Below are positions 28,133-36,514 of a DNA stretch of 64,000 nucleotides, piece after piece; within the stretch, counting starts at the first letter, position 1, and each line of letters opens with the position of its first letter. Under the pieces are notes generated by a model. The model saw only the letters and a program-made list of their open reading frames with translations, had not been told where the DNA came from and ran no database searches. The stretch spans positions 1 to 64,000 of the forward strand of contig DATDCV010000045.1 of the NCBI GenBank assembly GCA_036524155.1, read 5' to 3'. A program made the translations under genes and the position numbers. The stretch is from DATDCV01 sp036524155 (GTDB lineage Bacteria > Verrucomicrobiota > Verrucomicrobiia > Limisphaerales > UBA8199).

Positions 28133-28154
28133 AAGGGGGCCTCCAGGCCCCCTT
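28133..28154. terminator. Strong palindromic hairpin upstream of the TIR operon
   Basis: AAGGGGGCCT and AGGCCCCCTT form a perfect 10-bp stem with a CC loop. There is no long T run on either side. It could be a bidirectional terminator or a leader hairpin of the leftward TIR operon. It is one of two features in the 28017-28428 gap, the other being MITE copy E. Confidence 0.5.
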
Positions 28155-28249
28155 TCAGGCCTCGCGGGATAACTCCGGCCGAAGCCGGAGCGGAAGCCAT
28201 GGGCCTCATCATACCGCTCGGCTCGTCGCCGTCAATCCCAGCCGCGGGG

Positions 28250-28359
28250 TACCCCTCAGTGTTGGGTCGGAGTGCCGATTTCTAATCGGCTTAAGCGCGC
28301 CGACGGCCGCGTGTAAGCCGAGTGCAACTCGGCGCTCCGACCCAAGACTGAGGCGATGC
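28250..28359 (-). mobile_element. MITE-like palindromic element, copy E
   Basis: This 110-bp element has mini-hairpins GCCGATTTCTAATCGGC and GCCGAGTGCAACTCGGC, orientation as copy D. Flanks GCCGCGGGG (28241-28249) and GCCGCGGAT (28360-28368) match at 7 of 9 positions. It sits between the divergent TIR operon and the Lrp gene. Confidence 0.78.
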
Positions 28360-28428
28360 GCCGCGGATTTCCACTCGACCGCGAAGCGCCCGGACGTTAT
28401 TGTCGCCGGGCTTCACCCGAAGCGAATT

Positions 28429-28908
28429 ATGGACGAGCTACTGAACATCCTGCAGGCAAACGCGCTCGAATCGCGCGAGAACATCGGTCGTATGCTGGGC
28501 CTTTCAGCCGCGGAGGTGGACCAGCGCATTCGCCAATACGAGAAACAGGGGGTCATCCGGGGCTACCAGGCCATCCTGAACGAGGACCAGCTTGACCTCG
28601 AGAAAGTCACCGCGGTGATCGAGGTGAAAGTCACCCCGCAGCGTGAGGGCGGCTTCGACGTTATCGCCCGGCGGATCAGCGGCTTTTCGGAAGTCCGGTC
28701 GGCCTACCTGATGAGCGGCACCTACGATTTGCTGCTGTTCGTCGAAGGCCGCAATTTGCGGGAAGTGGCGGCGTTTGTCAGCGAACGGCTCTCGCCGCTG
28801 GAAGGGGTCCTCTCCACCTCCACTCATTTCATGCTCAAAACCTACAAGCGCTTCGGCGTCTTGATGCACCACGAACAATCCGATGAACGCCTCAGCGTCT
28901 CTCCGTGA
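28429..28908 (+). CDS. Lrp/AsnC-family transcriptional regulator
   Basis: This 159-residue regulator has an N-terminal winged helix ('NILQANALESRENIGRMLG', 'RIRQYEKQGVIRGYQAILN') and a C-terminal RAM ligand domain ('FDVIARRISGFSEVRSAYLM', 'GTYDLLLFVEGRNLREVAAF'). It overlaps the downstream aminotransferase by 26 bp. The same pairing of an Lrp-type regulator with an aminotransferase occurs elsewhere (for example B. subtilis yugG-patA), so it probably controls amino-acid metabolism through the linked enzyme. Confidence 0.92.
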   Translation: MDELLNILQANALESRENIGRMLGLSAAEVDQRIRQYEKQGVIRGYQAILNEDQLDLEKVTAVIEVKVTPQREGGFDVIARRISGFSEVRSAYLMSGTYDLLLFVEGRNLREVAAFVSERLSPLEGVLSTSTHFMLKTYKRFGVLMHHEQSDERLSVSP

Positions 28909-30067
28909 TCGCCTGAACACCACGGTTCGCGACATCCCGCGCTCGGGCATCCGGGATTTTTTCGACATCGTCACGACCATGAAGGACGTGATCAGTCTCG
29001 GCATCGGCGAGCCGGACTTTGATACGCCGTGGCACGTCCGGGAGTCCACCGTGTTCGCCCTGGAGCGGGGCGCCACCCATTACACCAGCAACCTCGGTTA
29101 CCTGGACCTTCGCCGCGCGCTCGCGCGCTACGTACGCAAGGTTTTCGGCGCCGATTACGACCCCGACAGCGAAGTGCTCATCACGGTGGGGGTGAGCGAG
29201 GCGCTCGACCTCGCCCTGCGCGCGTTGCTCAATCCCGGCGACGAAGTTCTCTATCACGAGCCCTGCTATGTGTCGTATCGCGCCACCGTGCTGTTCGCCC
29301 ACGGGGTGCCGGTCGAGGTCCCCACCCGAGCCGAGAATGGGTTCCGCCTCACGCGCGCCATGCTTGAAAACAAGGTGACGCCCCGGACGAAGGTGCTGAT
29401 GCTCAACTTCCCGAATAACCCCACCGGCGCCGTCATGAGCCGGTCGGACCTCGAGGACATCGCCGCCTTCGCCCGCGAGCACGACCTCATCGTCATCACG
29501 GACGATATCTACGGCGAGTTGACCTACGACGCGCCGCACACCAGCATTGTGAGTCTCCCCGGCTTGCGCGATCGCACGATCTTTCTTCACGGCTTCTCCA
29601 AGGCCTGGGCCATGACCGGCTTTCGCCTGGGCTATGCATGCGGTCCCGCCGAGCTCATCGAAGCCATGATGAAGATCCACCAATACACCATGCTCTGCGC
29701 CTCATCCCTGAGCCAGAAGGCCGCCGTCGAAGCGCTCGCCCGGCCTGAGACCGACGTCGCGGAGATGGTCGCCGAATATCGCCGCCGCAGAAACTATATC
29801 GTCGGCGCCTTTTCCGAGATGGGTCTGGAATGCCATCGGCCCCTCGGCGCTTTCTACGCCTTCCCCAGCGTGGCGAAATTCGGCTTGTCCTCGCGCGATT
29901 TCGCCCTTCAACTCCTCCACGAGGAGAAGGTTGCGGTCGTGCCCGGCACCGCCTTTGGCGCCTGCGGCGAAGGGTTCGTCCGGTGCGCTTACGCCACCAG
30001 CATGGAAAACATAAAAGAAGCTATGGCCAGGCTGGCGAAGTTCATCCGGCGGCATCCGCCAACCTAA
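28883..30067 (+). CDS. Class I/II pyridoxal-phosphate aminotransferase
   Basis: This 394-residue PLP enzyme of fold type I has 'ISLGIGEPDFDTP', 'HYTSNLGYLDLRRALARYV', the PLP-binding 'LNFPNNPTGAVMS', 'ITDDIYGELTYD' and the Schiff-base Lys in 'HGFSKAWAMTGFRLGYA'. The conserved Arg is in 'EGFVRCAYATS'. It is closest in pattern to aspartate/PatA-type aminotransferases. Translationally coupled to the upstream Lrp regulator. Exact amino-donor preference cannot be fixed from sequence. Confidence 0.92.
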   Translation: MNASASLRDRLNTTVRDIPRSGIRDFFDIVTTMKDVISLGIGEPDFDTPWHVRESTVFALERGATHYTSNLGYLDLRRALARYVRKVFGADYDPDSEVLITVGVSEALDLALRALLNPGDEVLYHEPCYVSYRATVLFAHGVPVEVPTRAENGFRLTRAMLENKVTPRTKVLMLNFPNNPTGAVMSRSDLEDIAAFAREHDLIVITDDIYGELTYDAPHTSIVSLPGLRDRTIFLHGFSKAWAMTGFRLGYACGPAELIEAMMKIHQYTMLCASSLSQKAAVEALARPETDVAEMVAEYRRRRNYIVGAFSEMGLECHRPLGAFYAFPSVAKFGLSSRDFALQLLHEEKVAVVPGTAFGACGEGFVRCAYATSMENIKEAMARLAKFIRRHPPT

Positions 30068-30152
30068 CGTCGCGGTCTGGTGGCGGACCTTTCGCCGGCC
30101 TTCCCTGTGCTGTCGTGAGCTTCCGCGTGCCCGGCACTCTAATCAGGCGATC

Positions 30153-31475
30153 ATGACGAATGCCCCAACCGACGCGCCCGGCCCGTCCAGGCAGTCCCCC
30201 TGGCGGCAAATCGGAATCCTCTACGGCCGCGAGCTCCGGGCCGCTTTGCGGGAAAAAATGATCGTCATTAACAGCATTCTCATTCCCGTCTTCCTTTACC
30301 CCTTCCTGCTCTGGGTTGCTTTCACCGGTCTCATGTTTGTCATGGGCCAGACGGAAGGTTTCACCTCCCGGGTCGTCGTGCGGCAACCGCCCCGGGAGCA
30401 TTCCGGCTTGTCCAAGCGGCTGGAAACGAATCCTCAGATCCAGTTGCTCGCCACCCGCGCCCCGGTGGCTGCCCTCCGGGAGCAGATCAAGGAAGGCAGC
30501 CTCGACCTGTTGGTCGAGTTCCTGCCCCCGCGCCAGCCCGGCGCGGCGCTGCCGGGTAACTTCGAGGTGCGCCTCGCCTTTGACCAGTCCAAGGAAAGAA
30601 GCGTTGAGGCCCGCGGCCGGGTCAATGACATCGTCGAGCAATACCGCGCGGACTGGCTGAAGCGTGAAGCCCGCCGCCGTGGCGTGGCCGATTCGGCCTG
30701 GCAGGGGTTCACTCTGTCCTCCCACAACGTCGCATCCAGGAAGGAAATGGGCGCTTTTATCCTCGGCCTGCTCGCGCCGGTCATCTTTGTCGTCATGGTC
30801 GCCATGGGTTGCTTTTATCCCGCGGTCGACGCTATCGCCGGCGAACGCGAACGCCAAACCTGGGAAACCCTCATGTCCTCGGCCGCCTCGCGCCTCAACA
30901 TTGTCGCGGCCAAGTACCTTTACGTCGTCACCCTCGGCGGCCTGGCCGGCATCCTCAACCTCCTGGCGGTAATCCTCACGTTGCGCCCGGTGTTCGCGCC
31001 TTTGCTGAGCCGTACGGGGCGCGTGCTCGAATGCAGCGTCCCGTTGGCGGCGATTCCGGTCGCAGTTCTGGCCGCCGTGCTCCTGGCGGGCTTCGTTGCT
31101 GCCGGCATGATGATCTTCGCTTCGTTCGCGCGAACTTTCAAAGAGGGGCAGGCCATGGTCACGCCCTTCTACATGCTGATTCTTGTGCCGGTCGTCTTCC
31201 TGCAGGCGCCGGGGATCAAGTCCTCGCTGCTGCTGGCGATCGTCCCCATCGTGAACGTCACGCTCATGCTCCGCGACGCTCTCTCGGGGCATTTTGTTTG
31301 GCCGCCGGCGCTCCTGACAGTGTTCGTCTCGCTCGCCGCGATCCTGTTGAGCCTGAAACTGGCCGCCTTCATCATCCAGTTCGAGGACGTGGTGATGGGC
31401 TCATACAACGGCAGCCTGGCGAAATTCATCCGCCAGCGGGTCTGCAGGCGTCCCCCGCCGCCAAAACCCTCATGA
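30153..31475 (+). CDS. ABC-2 type permease (NatB-like)
   Basis: This 440-residue membrane protein has an N-terminal cytoplasmic start ('ILYGRELRAALREKMIV') and a first helix ('ILIPVFLYPFLLWVAFTGLM'). A large extracytoplasmic loop spans ~65-195. A bundle of helices follows from 'FILGLLAPVIFVVMVAMG' to 'VFVSLAAILLSLKLAAFIIQ'. 'DAIAGERERQTWETLMSS' is the characteristic ABC-2/NatB coupling motif. The ATPase gene overlaps its stop by 4 bp. Relatives export Na+ or small toxic compounds; the substrate here is unknown. Confidence 0.88.
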   Translation: MTNAPTDAPGPSRQSPWRQIGILYGRELRAALREKMIVINSILIPVFLYPFLLWVAFTGLMFVMGQTEGFTSRVVVRQPPREHSGLSKRLETNPQIQLLATRAPVAALREQIKEGSLDLLVEFLPPRQPGAALPGNFEVRLAFDQSKERSVEARGRVNDIVEQYRADWLKREARRRGVADSAWQGFTLSSHNVASRKEMGAFILGLLAPVIFVVMVAMGCFYPAVDAIAGERERQTWETLMSSAASRLNIVAAKYLYVVTLGGLAGILNLLAVILTLRPVFAPLLSRTGRVLECSVPLAAIPVAVLAAVLLAGFVAAGMMIFASFARTFKEGQAMVTPFYMLILVPVVFLQAPGIKSSLLLAIVPIVNVTLMLRDALSGHFVWPPALLTVFVSLAAILLSLKLAAFIIQFEDVVMGSYNGSLAKFIRQRVCRRPPPPKPS

Positions 31476-32278
31476 GTGCTCCAGTCTCCGTCCACAACCT
31501 GACGAAAACCTTTTACGACGAGAGCCGTGGCCAGGTCCGGGCCGTCGACGACGTCAGCTTCGAGTGCCGCCCCGCCGAGATCTTCGGCCTGCTCGGCGCC
31601 AACGGCGCCGGCAAGACCACTACCCTGCGGATGCTGGCGACGATTCTAAAGCCGACTTCCGGCCACGCCACCCTGATGGGCTACGACGTGGCCAACGATC
31701 CCGAGCGCGTGCGCCGCAATCTCGGCTTCAGTTCGTCCACCACCGCCCTCTATCCGCGGCTCACGGCGCGGGAGACCCTCGACTTCTTCGCTCGGATCAA
31801 TGGGTTGCCCGAGGATCGGGTCGCCGAGCGCGTCGAATCGCTCATCCGGCGGTTCGGGATCGCGTCCTACGCCGGAGCCCGAATCGACAAATTATCCCAG
31901 GGGATGAAACAAAAGGTCGCGATCGCCCGCACGGTGGTGCATGACCCGCCAGTCCTCATCTTTGACGAACCCACCGTGGGTTTGGACGTCCTCAATGCCC
32001 TGGAGATGCAGCAGGTCATCGCCGAGTTCCGCGCCGAGGGGAAAACCATCATCTTCTCGACGCATATCATGAGCGAGGCCGAAAAACTCTGCGACCGGAT
32101 TGCCATCATCCACCAGGGTCGAATCCACGCCTGTGACACCCTCGCGAACCTGCGGACCGCGACCGGCCAGCATTACCTGGAGAACATCTTCGTCCATTTT
32201 GTCCAACAGGCGACGGCCAACGCACAGCCCTCACCGGCCGGGGCCAACCTGGAGGCTCACGGGCCCGATCTAACTTGA
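31472..32278 (+). CDS. ABC transporter ATP-binding protein (NatA-like)
   Basis: This 268-residue ATPase has Walker A 'LLGANGAGKTTTLRML', Q-loop region 'RRNLGFSSSTTALYPRLT', signature 'KLSQGMKQKVAIA', Walker B 'PPVLIFDEPTVGLDVL' and the His switch 'IIFSTHIMSEAEKLC'. It energises the two permeases that flank it. Both junctions are 4-bp overlaps (ATGA upstream, TTGA downstream), so the three genes form one tightly coupled operon. Confidence 0.93.
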   Translation: MSAPVSVHNLTKTFYDESRGQVRAVDDVSFECRPAEIFGLLGANGAGKTTTLRMLATILKPTSGHATLMGYDVANDPERVRRNLGFSSSTTALYPRLTARETLDFFARINGLPEDRVAERVESLIRRFGIASYAGARIDKLSQGMKQKVAIARTVVHDPPVLIFDEPTVGLDVLNALEMQQVIAEFRAEGKTIIFSTHIMSEAEKLCDRIAIIHQGRIHACDTLANLRTATGQHYLENIFVHFVQQATANAQPSPAGANLEAHGPDLT

Positions 32279-34374
32279 ATTTCGCCACCGTAAAGACACT
32301 GTTCCGCGCCGAATTGCGCATGGTCGCGCGCGACCGACGCATGATCGTAACCTCGATCCTGCTCCCGTTGGTCGTCACCCCGCTCCTGTTTCTGGGCTCG
32401 TCCCTCGGCATCAAAAAGCACGAGAAGAAACTCGCGGAAATGGTTTATCCCTGCGCCGTCAGCGGACCCCGGGCGGCCATGGTCAAGGACCTCCTGGCCG
32501 CTACGCGCAAGCGCCTGGACGCCGCCGCCGCCACGAATAAAACCGTGTTTCGCTTCAAAGAGGTGGTTTGCGCTGACCCTGTTCAGTCCTTGAACCAGGG
32601 TGACATCCAACTCATCCTCGAAGGCCTCCCGGCGTCCTCCGACGACGCGAGCCACACAAACTCTGCCATTCATTCCGGCCCCTCAACGGCAAAGCCGTCG
32701 GAAAAAGACAACTCGGACGACGTGGAGAAGCCGGTCCCGGGATCGCCTGTGGTCCGCATCGTCTTCCGCGGTGATCGCCACGAATCCGCCGCCGGCCTGT
32801 CGAAGATGCGCGAGGCGCTTTCTCAAACCCGACGCCTCGAGCGAGCTGAACTGCTCAAAACCGCGGGATTCCCGCTCCCCACAGAAAACGTCGTCGCCGT
32901 CACCGAGGCCAACCTGGCCTCCCAAACCCAAATCTCCGGCCTCGCCCTTGGGAAATCTCTCACGCTCTTGCTCCTGCTCTTCATCTTTTCCAGTGGCGCC
33001 GTCGTGGCGACCGACTCCCTGGCCGGCGAAAAAGAGCGGGGCACGCTTGAAACCTTGCTCACCACCGCCGCCGGGCGCCTGGAAATTCTCGCCGCCAAAC
33101 ACCTCGTGATCGTCGTGGTGGCGCTGCTCATCACCGCGATTCAAATCCTCAATTTGCTGGCTTACATCCATTTTAAGCTGATTCCTGTGCCGGCTAATTG
33201 GGCTGCGGCCATCACGCCGTTCACCGCGGCGCTGTTGTTTTTCCTCTACGTGCCCCTGGCCGCCCTCGCCGCCAATGTGCTGCTGCTGGTCTCCGGCTAC
33301 GCCCGTGGCTACAAGGAAGCTCAAATGTGGTTTCTCCCGGTGCTCCTGGTCGGCCTTGTGCCCGCACTCGCCCCCTGGCTGCCGGGCGTGCCCTTGCGCT
33401 CAGCCGCGGTGTTGGTGCCGATTGCCAACCTCGCGCTGGCCGCCAAAGAAATCCTCACCGGCTCGTTTGATTGGCCCATGATCGCTCTCGCGTGGCTCGT
33501 CACCGCCGGCGCGGCTGCCTGGACCGCGCGCCTGGGCGCCCGCTCGCTGGTCCAGGAGCGCCTCGTCACCGCCGCCGACACCGACGCCGTTGATTTCGCC
33601 GGCGGACCCGCTCTCTTCGAGCGGCGCGTGCTGCTTTGGTTTTGCGTCATCTGGGCCGTGCTGCTCATCGTCAGCAACTATACGAGCGCGCTCGACCTGC
33701 GCTTTCAGCTCGTCATCAACCTGGTGGGGATCTTCTTCGGCGCCGCCTGCCTCATGATCCGTATCTATCGTCTTGACCCGAAACTGGCGCTCGCGCTTCG
33801 GTTCCCGCGCCCCGCCGTCTGGCTCGGCCTCGTTCTCGCCGTGCCCGGCGGAATGCTCTCCGCCCTCGGACTGTTTCGCCTCGCGAATCTCCTGCTGCCT
33901 GCCCCCACCAGAACCGTCGAAAGTTTCACCGACGCCTTGCTGCCCCCAAACGTCCCGTTCATCCAAATCCTGCTCTTTATGACCGTGCTGCCGGGCATCT
34001 TCGAGGAGATCACCTTCCGCGGCCTGTTGCTCCACGGCCTCCGCCGCCGCCTGCACCCGGTGCCGCTGTCGCTGGTGGTTGGCATCATTTTTGGGATCTT
34101 TCACGTCGCCCTTTTCAGGCTGGTGCCCACCGCCGCCCTGGGCGCTATGTTCGCAGGGGTAACTTTGCTGACCGGTTCCATCTTCCCCGCCATGGTCTGG
34201 CACGCGGCCAGCAACGCTCTGGGCCTCCTCGCTTCAAAATTCAACCTCCCCGAAAACGAATTGGATTCCGTCTGTTACCTCGCCGGAGCTGGTCTCCTGG
34301 CCGCCGCATTCTGGATCTTTTGGCGCCACCGCACCCCCTACCCCGATCTGCGCCGACCCCCGCCCTCCCGCTAA
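32275..34374 (+). CDS. ABC-2 permease fused to a CPBP intramembrane protease
   Basis: This 699-residue protein starts on a TTG overlapping the ATPase stop. The first ~430 residues are a second ABC-2 permease, with a large extracytoplasmic loop and the coupling motif 'DSLAGEKERGTLETLLTTAA'. The rest is a CPBP (Abi/CAAX-like) membrane protease domain with the glutamate pair in 'PGIFEEITFRGLLLHGL', a His in 'FGIFHVALFRLV' and the distal 'MVWHAASNALGLL'. All metal-binding motifs look intact. The fusion suggests the protease acts on a peptide or lipid-linked substrate of the exporter, or regulates it. Confidence 0.87.
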   Translation: MNFATVKTLFRAELRMVARDRRMIVTSILLPLVVTPLLFLGSSLGIKKHEKKLAEMVYPCAVSGPRAAMVKDLLAATRKRLDAAAATNKTVFRFKEVVCADPVQSLNQGDIQLILEGLPASSDDASHTNSAIHSGPSTAKPSEKDNSDDVEKPVPGSPVVRIVFRGDRHESAAGLSKMREALSQTRRLERAELLKTAGFPLPTENVVAVTEANLASQTQISGLALGKSLTLLLLLFIFSSGAVVATDSLAGEKERGTLETLLTTAAGRLEILAAKHLVIVVVALLITAIQILNLLAYIHFKLIPVPANWAAAITPFTAALLFFLYVPLAALAANVLLLVSGYARGYKEAQMWFLPVLLVGLVPALAPWLPGVPLRSAAVLVPIANLALAAKEILTGSFDWPMIALAWLVTAGAAAWTARLGARSLVQERLVTAADTDAVDFAGGPALFERRVLLWFCVIWAVLLIVSNYTSALDLRFQLVINLVGIFFGAACLMIRIYRLDPKLALALRFPRPAVWLGLVLAVPGGMLSALGLFRLANLLLPAPTRTVESFTDALLPPNVPFIQILLFMTVLPGIFEEITFRGLLLHGLRRRLHPVPLSLVVGIIFGIFHVALFRLVPTAALGAMFAGVTLLTGSIFPAMVWHAASNALGLLASKFNLPENELDSVCYLAGAGLLAAAFWIFWRHRTPYPDLRRPPPSR

Positions 34375-34503
34375 CCAGCCAACCGCCTGTCCCTCGCCTC
34401 TCGCTCAATCCGCCTGTGGAACAGGCATTCGCTGCGTACCGCCATATTATCCGGGGCTCAAGCCATCCGGAAAAACCCCAGGTCGAAAATAAAAAAATTT
34501 TAC

Positions 34504-34532
34504 TTGCAGAAATAATTTGACCGTTATATAAC
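34504..34532 (+). promoter_or_regulatory. Sigma-70-type promoter upstream of the small zinc-ribbon gene
   Basis: TTGCAG (34504-34509), a 17-bp spacer, and TATAAC (34527-34532) lie in an AT-rich island unusual for this window. The transcript would start near 34539, about 45 bp before the 34584 ATG. Confidence 0.6.
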
Positions 34533-34583
34533 AGGCGAGCAGTTTAGCGTGGGCTAGGGTTTGTTGGTGTCCGAACAACTGAA

Positions 34584-34829
34584 ATGGCAGCCATGAGAAA
34601 TTGCATCCAGGACGAATACACGGAGCTCCCGATTTCGCGGCAGCGAAAGTATCAGCTGCGAATGAAGCGGGACAAGCGGTGCACCGAATGCGGTCAGCCG
34701 GCGGCGGAAGGTTCCCGGTGCTTGAAGCACCTTGTGAAAGCCCGCGAGCGGCAGCGCAAGAAACGCGGCCTCAAACGCCGATACTACAATACGCTCAGCT
34801 ACAAGCTGCAGGGAAGCGCCGGCGCGTGA
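34584..34829 (+). CDS. Small zinc-ribbon-like basic protein
   Basis: This 81-residue protein is rich in Arg and Lys. A putative metal site is formed by 'KRCTECGQPA' and 'SRCLKHLVKAR' (Cys-Xaa2-Cys and Cys-Xaa2-His). 'ISRQRKYQLRMKRDKRCTEC' resembles short DNA/RNA-binding orphan proteins seen in this phylum. It has its own clear promoter and stands alone between unrelated genes, so it is likely a real gene. The ATG at 34593 is an alternative start. Function unknown. Confidence 0.65.
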   Translation: MAAMRNCIQDEYTELPISRQRKYQLRMKRDKRCTECGQPAAEGSRCLKHLVKARERQRKKRGLKRRYYNTLSYKLQGSAGA

Positions 34830-34928
34830 TCGCGCGAGTCATTGCGTCGCGCCTGGCTGCTTGCTCGAGCGGGTGGCCGGCGAGTTCTGCGGGCGAGAGG
34901 CTCGCATCACCAGAGACGGAGGCTGTTG

Positions 34929-35327
34929 CTACTCCAATCGCGGCGGAACCTGGGCCGCCCCGTCACGCCTGGCGGCGCTGAGTATTTGGAAGCTCGTTAC
35001 CAGCGCCCACAGCCAACCCGCCAGAAACACCGACACGCCGAGCAGCGGCCAGCGCGCCGCCCTCCACAGTTCAACCAGCGTCCCGAAGGGATCCTCCTGG
35101 TCGCCTGTCATGCGGGACAGGTTGACAAGGTACCAGGCGAAAAAACGCGCCGCGAACAGAGTCGTCAGCGCTACTCCGGCCAACCCCAGCGCCGCCTGCG
35201 GATAACCCGATACCCGGCCGGCCATCAGCGAACCGAAGCCTGGCAGCGCCAGGTTGGTCGTGAAGCATCCCCAGGCCGACTGCCGGCTAAGTGTTCGCCG
35301 GGGTCCGAGGGCCAAAGAGATTTTCAT
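34929..35327 (-). CDS. Small integral membrane protein
   Basis: This 132-residue protein has the motif 'TNLALPGFGSLMAGRVSGYP', similar to the 'N..lPG.G.l.aGR' pattern of small membrane proteins. Two or three hydrophobic helices follow: 'LGLAGVALTTLFAARFFAWY' and 'LLGVSVFLAGWLWALVTSF'. Its start lies 41 bp inside the upstream GYF-domain gene, so the two are probably coupled. No enzymatic motif is visible. Confidence 0.7.
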   Translation of the reverse strand: MKISLALGPRRTLSRQSAWGCFTTNLALPGFGSLMAGRVSGYPQAALGLAGVALTTLFAARFFAWYLVNLSRMTGDQEDPFGTLVELWRAARWPLLGVSVFLAGWLWALVTSFQILSAARRDGAAQVPPRLE

Positions 35328-36291
35328 ACGCCGACATCAGCGCGCCCATGGCAAAGGGCAAGTTGAGCAACAAGACGAAATGCGAAACGAACGATAGCGC
35401 GACGGTGGAGGCGCTCAACCGCATCATCGTCTGCATCATCGTCTGCATCATCCGGCCGATGTCCTGCGGACCGGCGCTCGCCATGTGCTCGATGGTCGGA
35501 ATGAGCGAGGCGCCTATCTTCAACCGCGCATAAAGTCCCGCCAGGACCACCGGCAGGAAAGCCACGACGATTAGCGCCAGCATTTGGAACCACACCTTCG
35601 TCACCACCTTTCGGCTCAGCTCCATCGCCGACCAGAACTCAAGGCGTTTATCCGCCACCAGCGGCACGCAGAACACCCAGGCGACGCTCAGATAAGCCCA
35701 CGGCAAAATGCAAAAGCAAACACCTATCTTCGCCAACAGCGAGCTCAGAAAACCCGCCAGCACCAACTGCCCGAATGCGACGTTGAACCCTGAAAAGGCC
35801 TCGCCGGCATTGGTTCTCTCCCCGCGCAGCGTCTTGAGAAAAACGAGATACAACCCCCCATAAAACGCTCCTGCCATCACTTGGTAGACCAGCGAGAGCA
35901 ACGGGCCGACTATCGGCACAAACTGGCAGAGACTGATTGCCCAAATCGCCGCACACGCTCCCAGCAGCAGGCCAAAGTTTTTCGTCATCAACTGCCACGA
36001 GCGTGAAAGGCAATCACCCACCCGCACTTGCGGCTCGCGCGCGAGAATCTCGGCCGTCCACGCCTCCGGGTGCATCGGTGGCGGCCCGCCCGCCGCCGGC
36101 GCGCCCGGCCCCCCCTGGAGCCCGAGCGCGTCCGCAAATTCGGGAAACTCGCTCAGGGGTTTCCAATCGGCCACGCCCTCGCTTTGTGCCAGGCTTCGAC
36201 CGTTGAGCCGGCCTTCGCTAATCCACCGGCCGATCTCCTCGCCGCTCACAGGTCCGTATTCCCGCTGATCTCCGCCGATGATTCTGTACAT
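35287..36291 (-). CDS. GYF-domain membrane protein
   Basis: This 334-residue protein begins with a GYF_2-type domain: 'MYRIIGGDQREYGPVSGEEI' and 'GRSLAQSEGVADWKPLSEFP' (about 1-50), a fold that binds Pro-rich peptides. A Pro/Gly linker leads to five or six hydrophobic helices ('LLLGACAAIWAISLCQFVPI', 'ALIVVAFLPVVLAGLYA', 'ALSFVSHFVLLLNLPFAMGA'). A Met/Gln repeat ('MMQTMMQTMM') is encoded by short tandem DNA repeats near 35424-35455. Function unknown. Confidence 0.75.
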   Translation of the reverse strand: MYRIIGGDQREYGPVSGEEIGRWISEGRLNGRSLAQSEGVADWKPLSEFPEFADALGLQGGPGAPAAGGPPPMHPEAWTAEILAREPQVRVGDCLSRSWQLMTKNFGLLLGACAAIWAISLCQFVPIVGPLLSLVYQVMAGAFYGGLYLVFLKTLRGERTNAGEAFSGFNVAFGQLVLAGFLSSLLAKIGVCFCILPWAYLSVAWVFCVPLVADKRLEFWSAMELSRKVVTKVWFQMLALIVVAFLPVVLAGLYARLKIGASLIPTIEHMASAGPQDIGRMMQTMMQTMMRLSASTVALSFVSHFVLLLNLPFAMGALMSAYENLFGPRTPANT

Positions 36292-36514
36292 AATTTAGCT
36301 CGTTCCCGTGTGCCCCACCCAGCGTGCTTGTAGGCCATACCCCGCCCCAGCGCAATCCTGAATTTCCCGCTCGCCGCATTGCACCCCTCGGGACCCTTCT
36401 TCCGCATTTCACGGCCGGAAGGCTCAATTGGCTGCCGCAAGAACGGGGTACGCCAGGAAGTGGATTTCAGGCTTGCGCTGATACCGTCTGACTGGGCAAA
36501 TTGCACGCTCTTTT

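Noticed and set aside
30042..31292. 416-codon minus-strand frame rich in His, Asp and Glu opposite the permease
   Set aside because: Antisense of hydrophobic codons gives such polar sequence; the plus-strand permease is clear.
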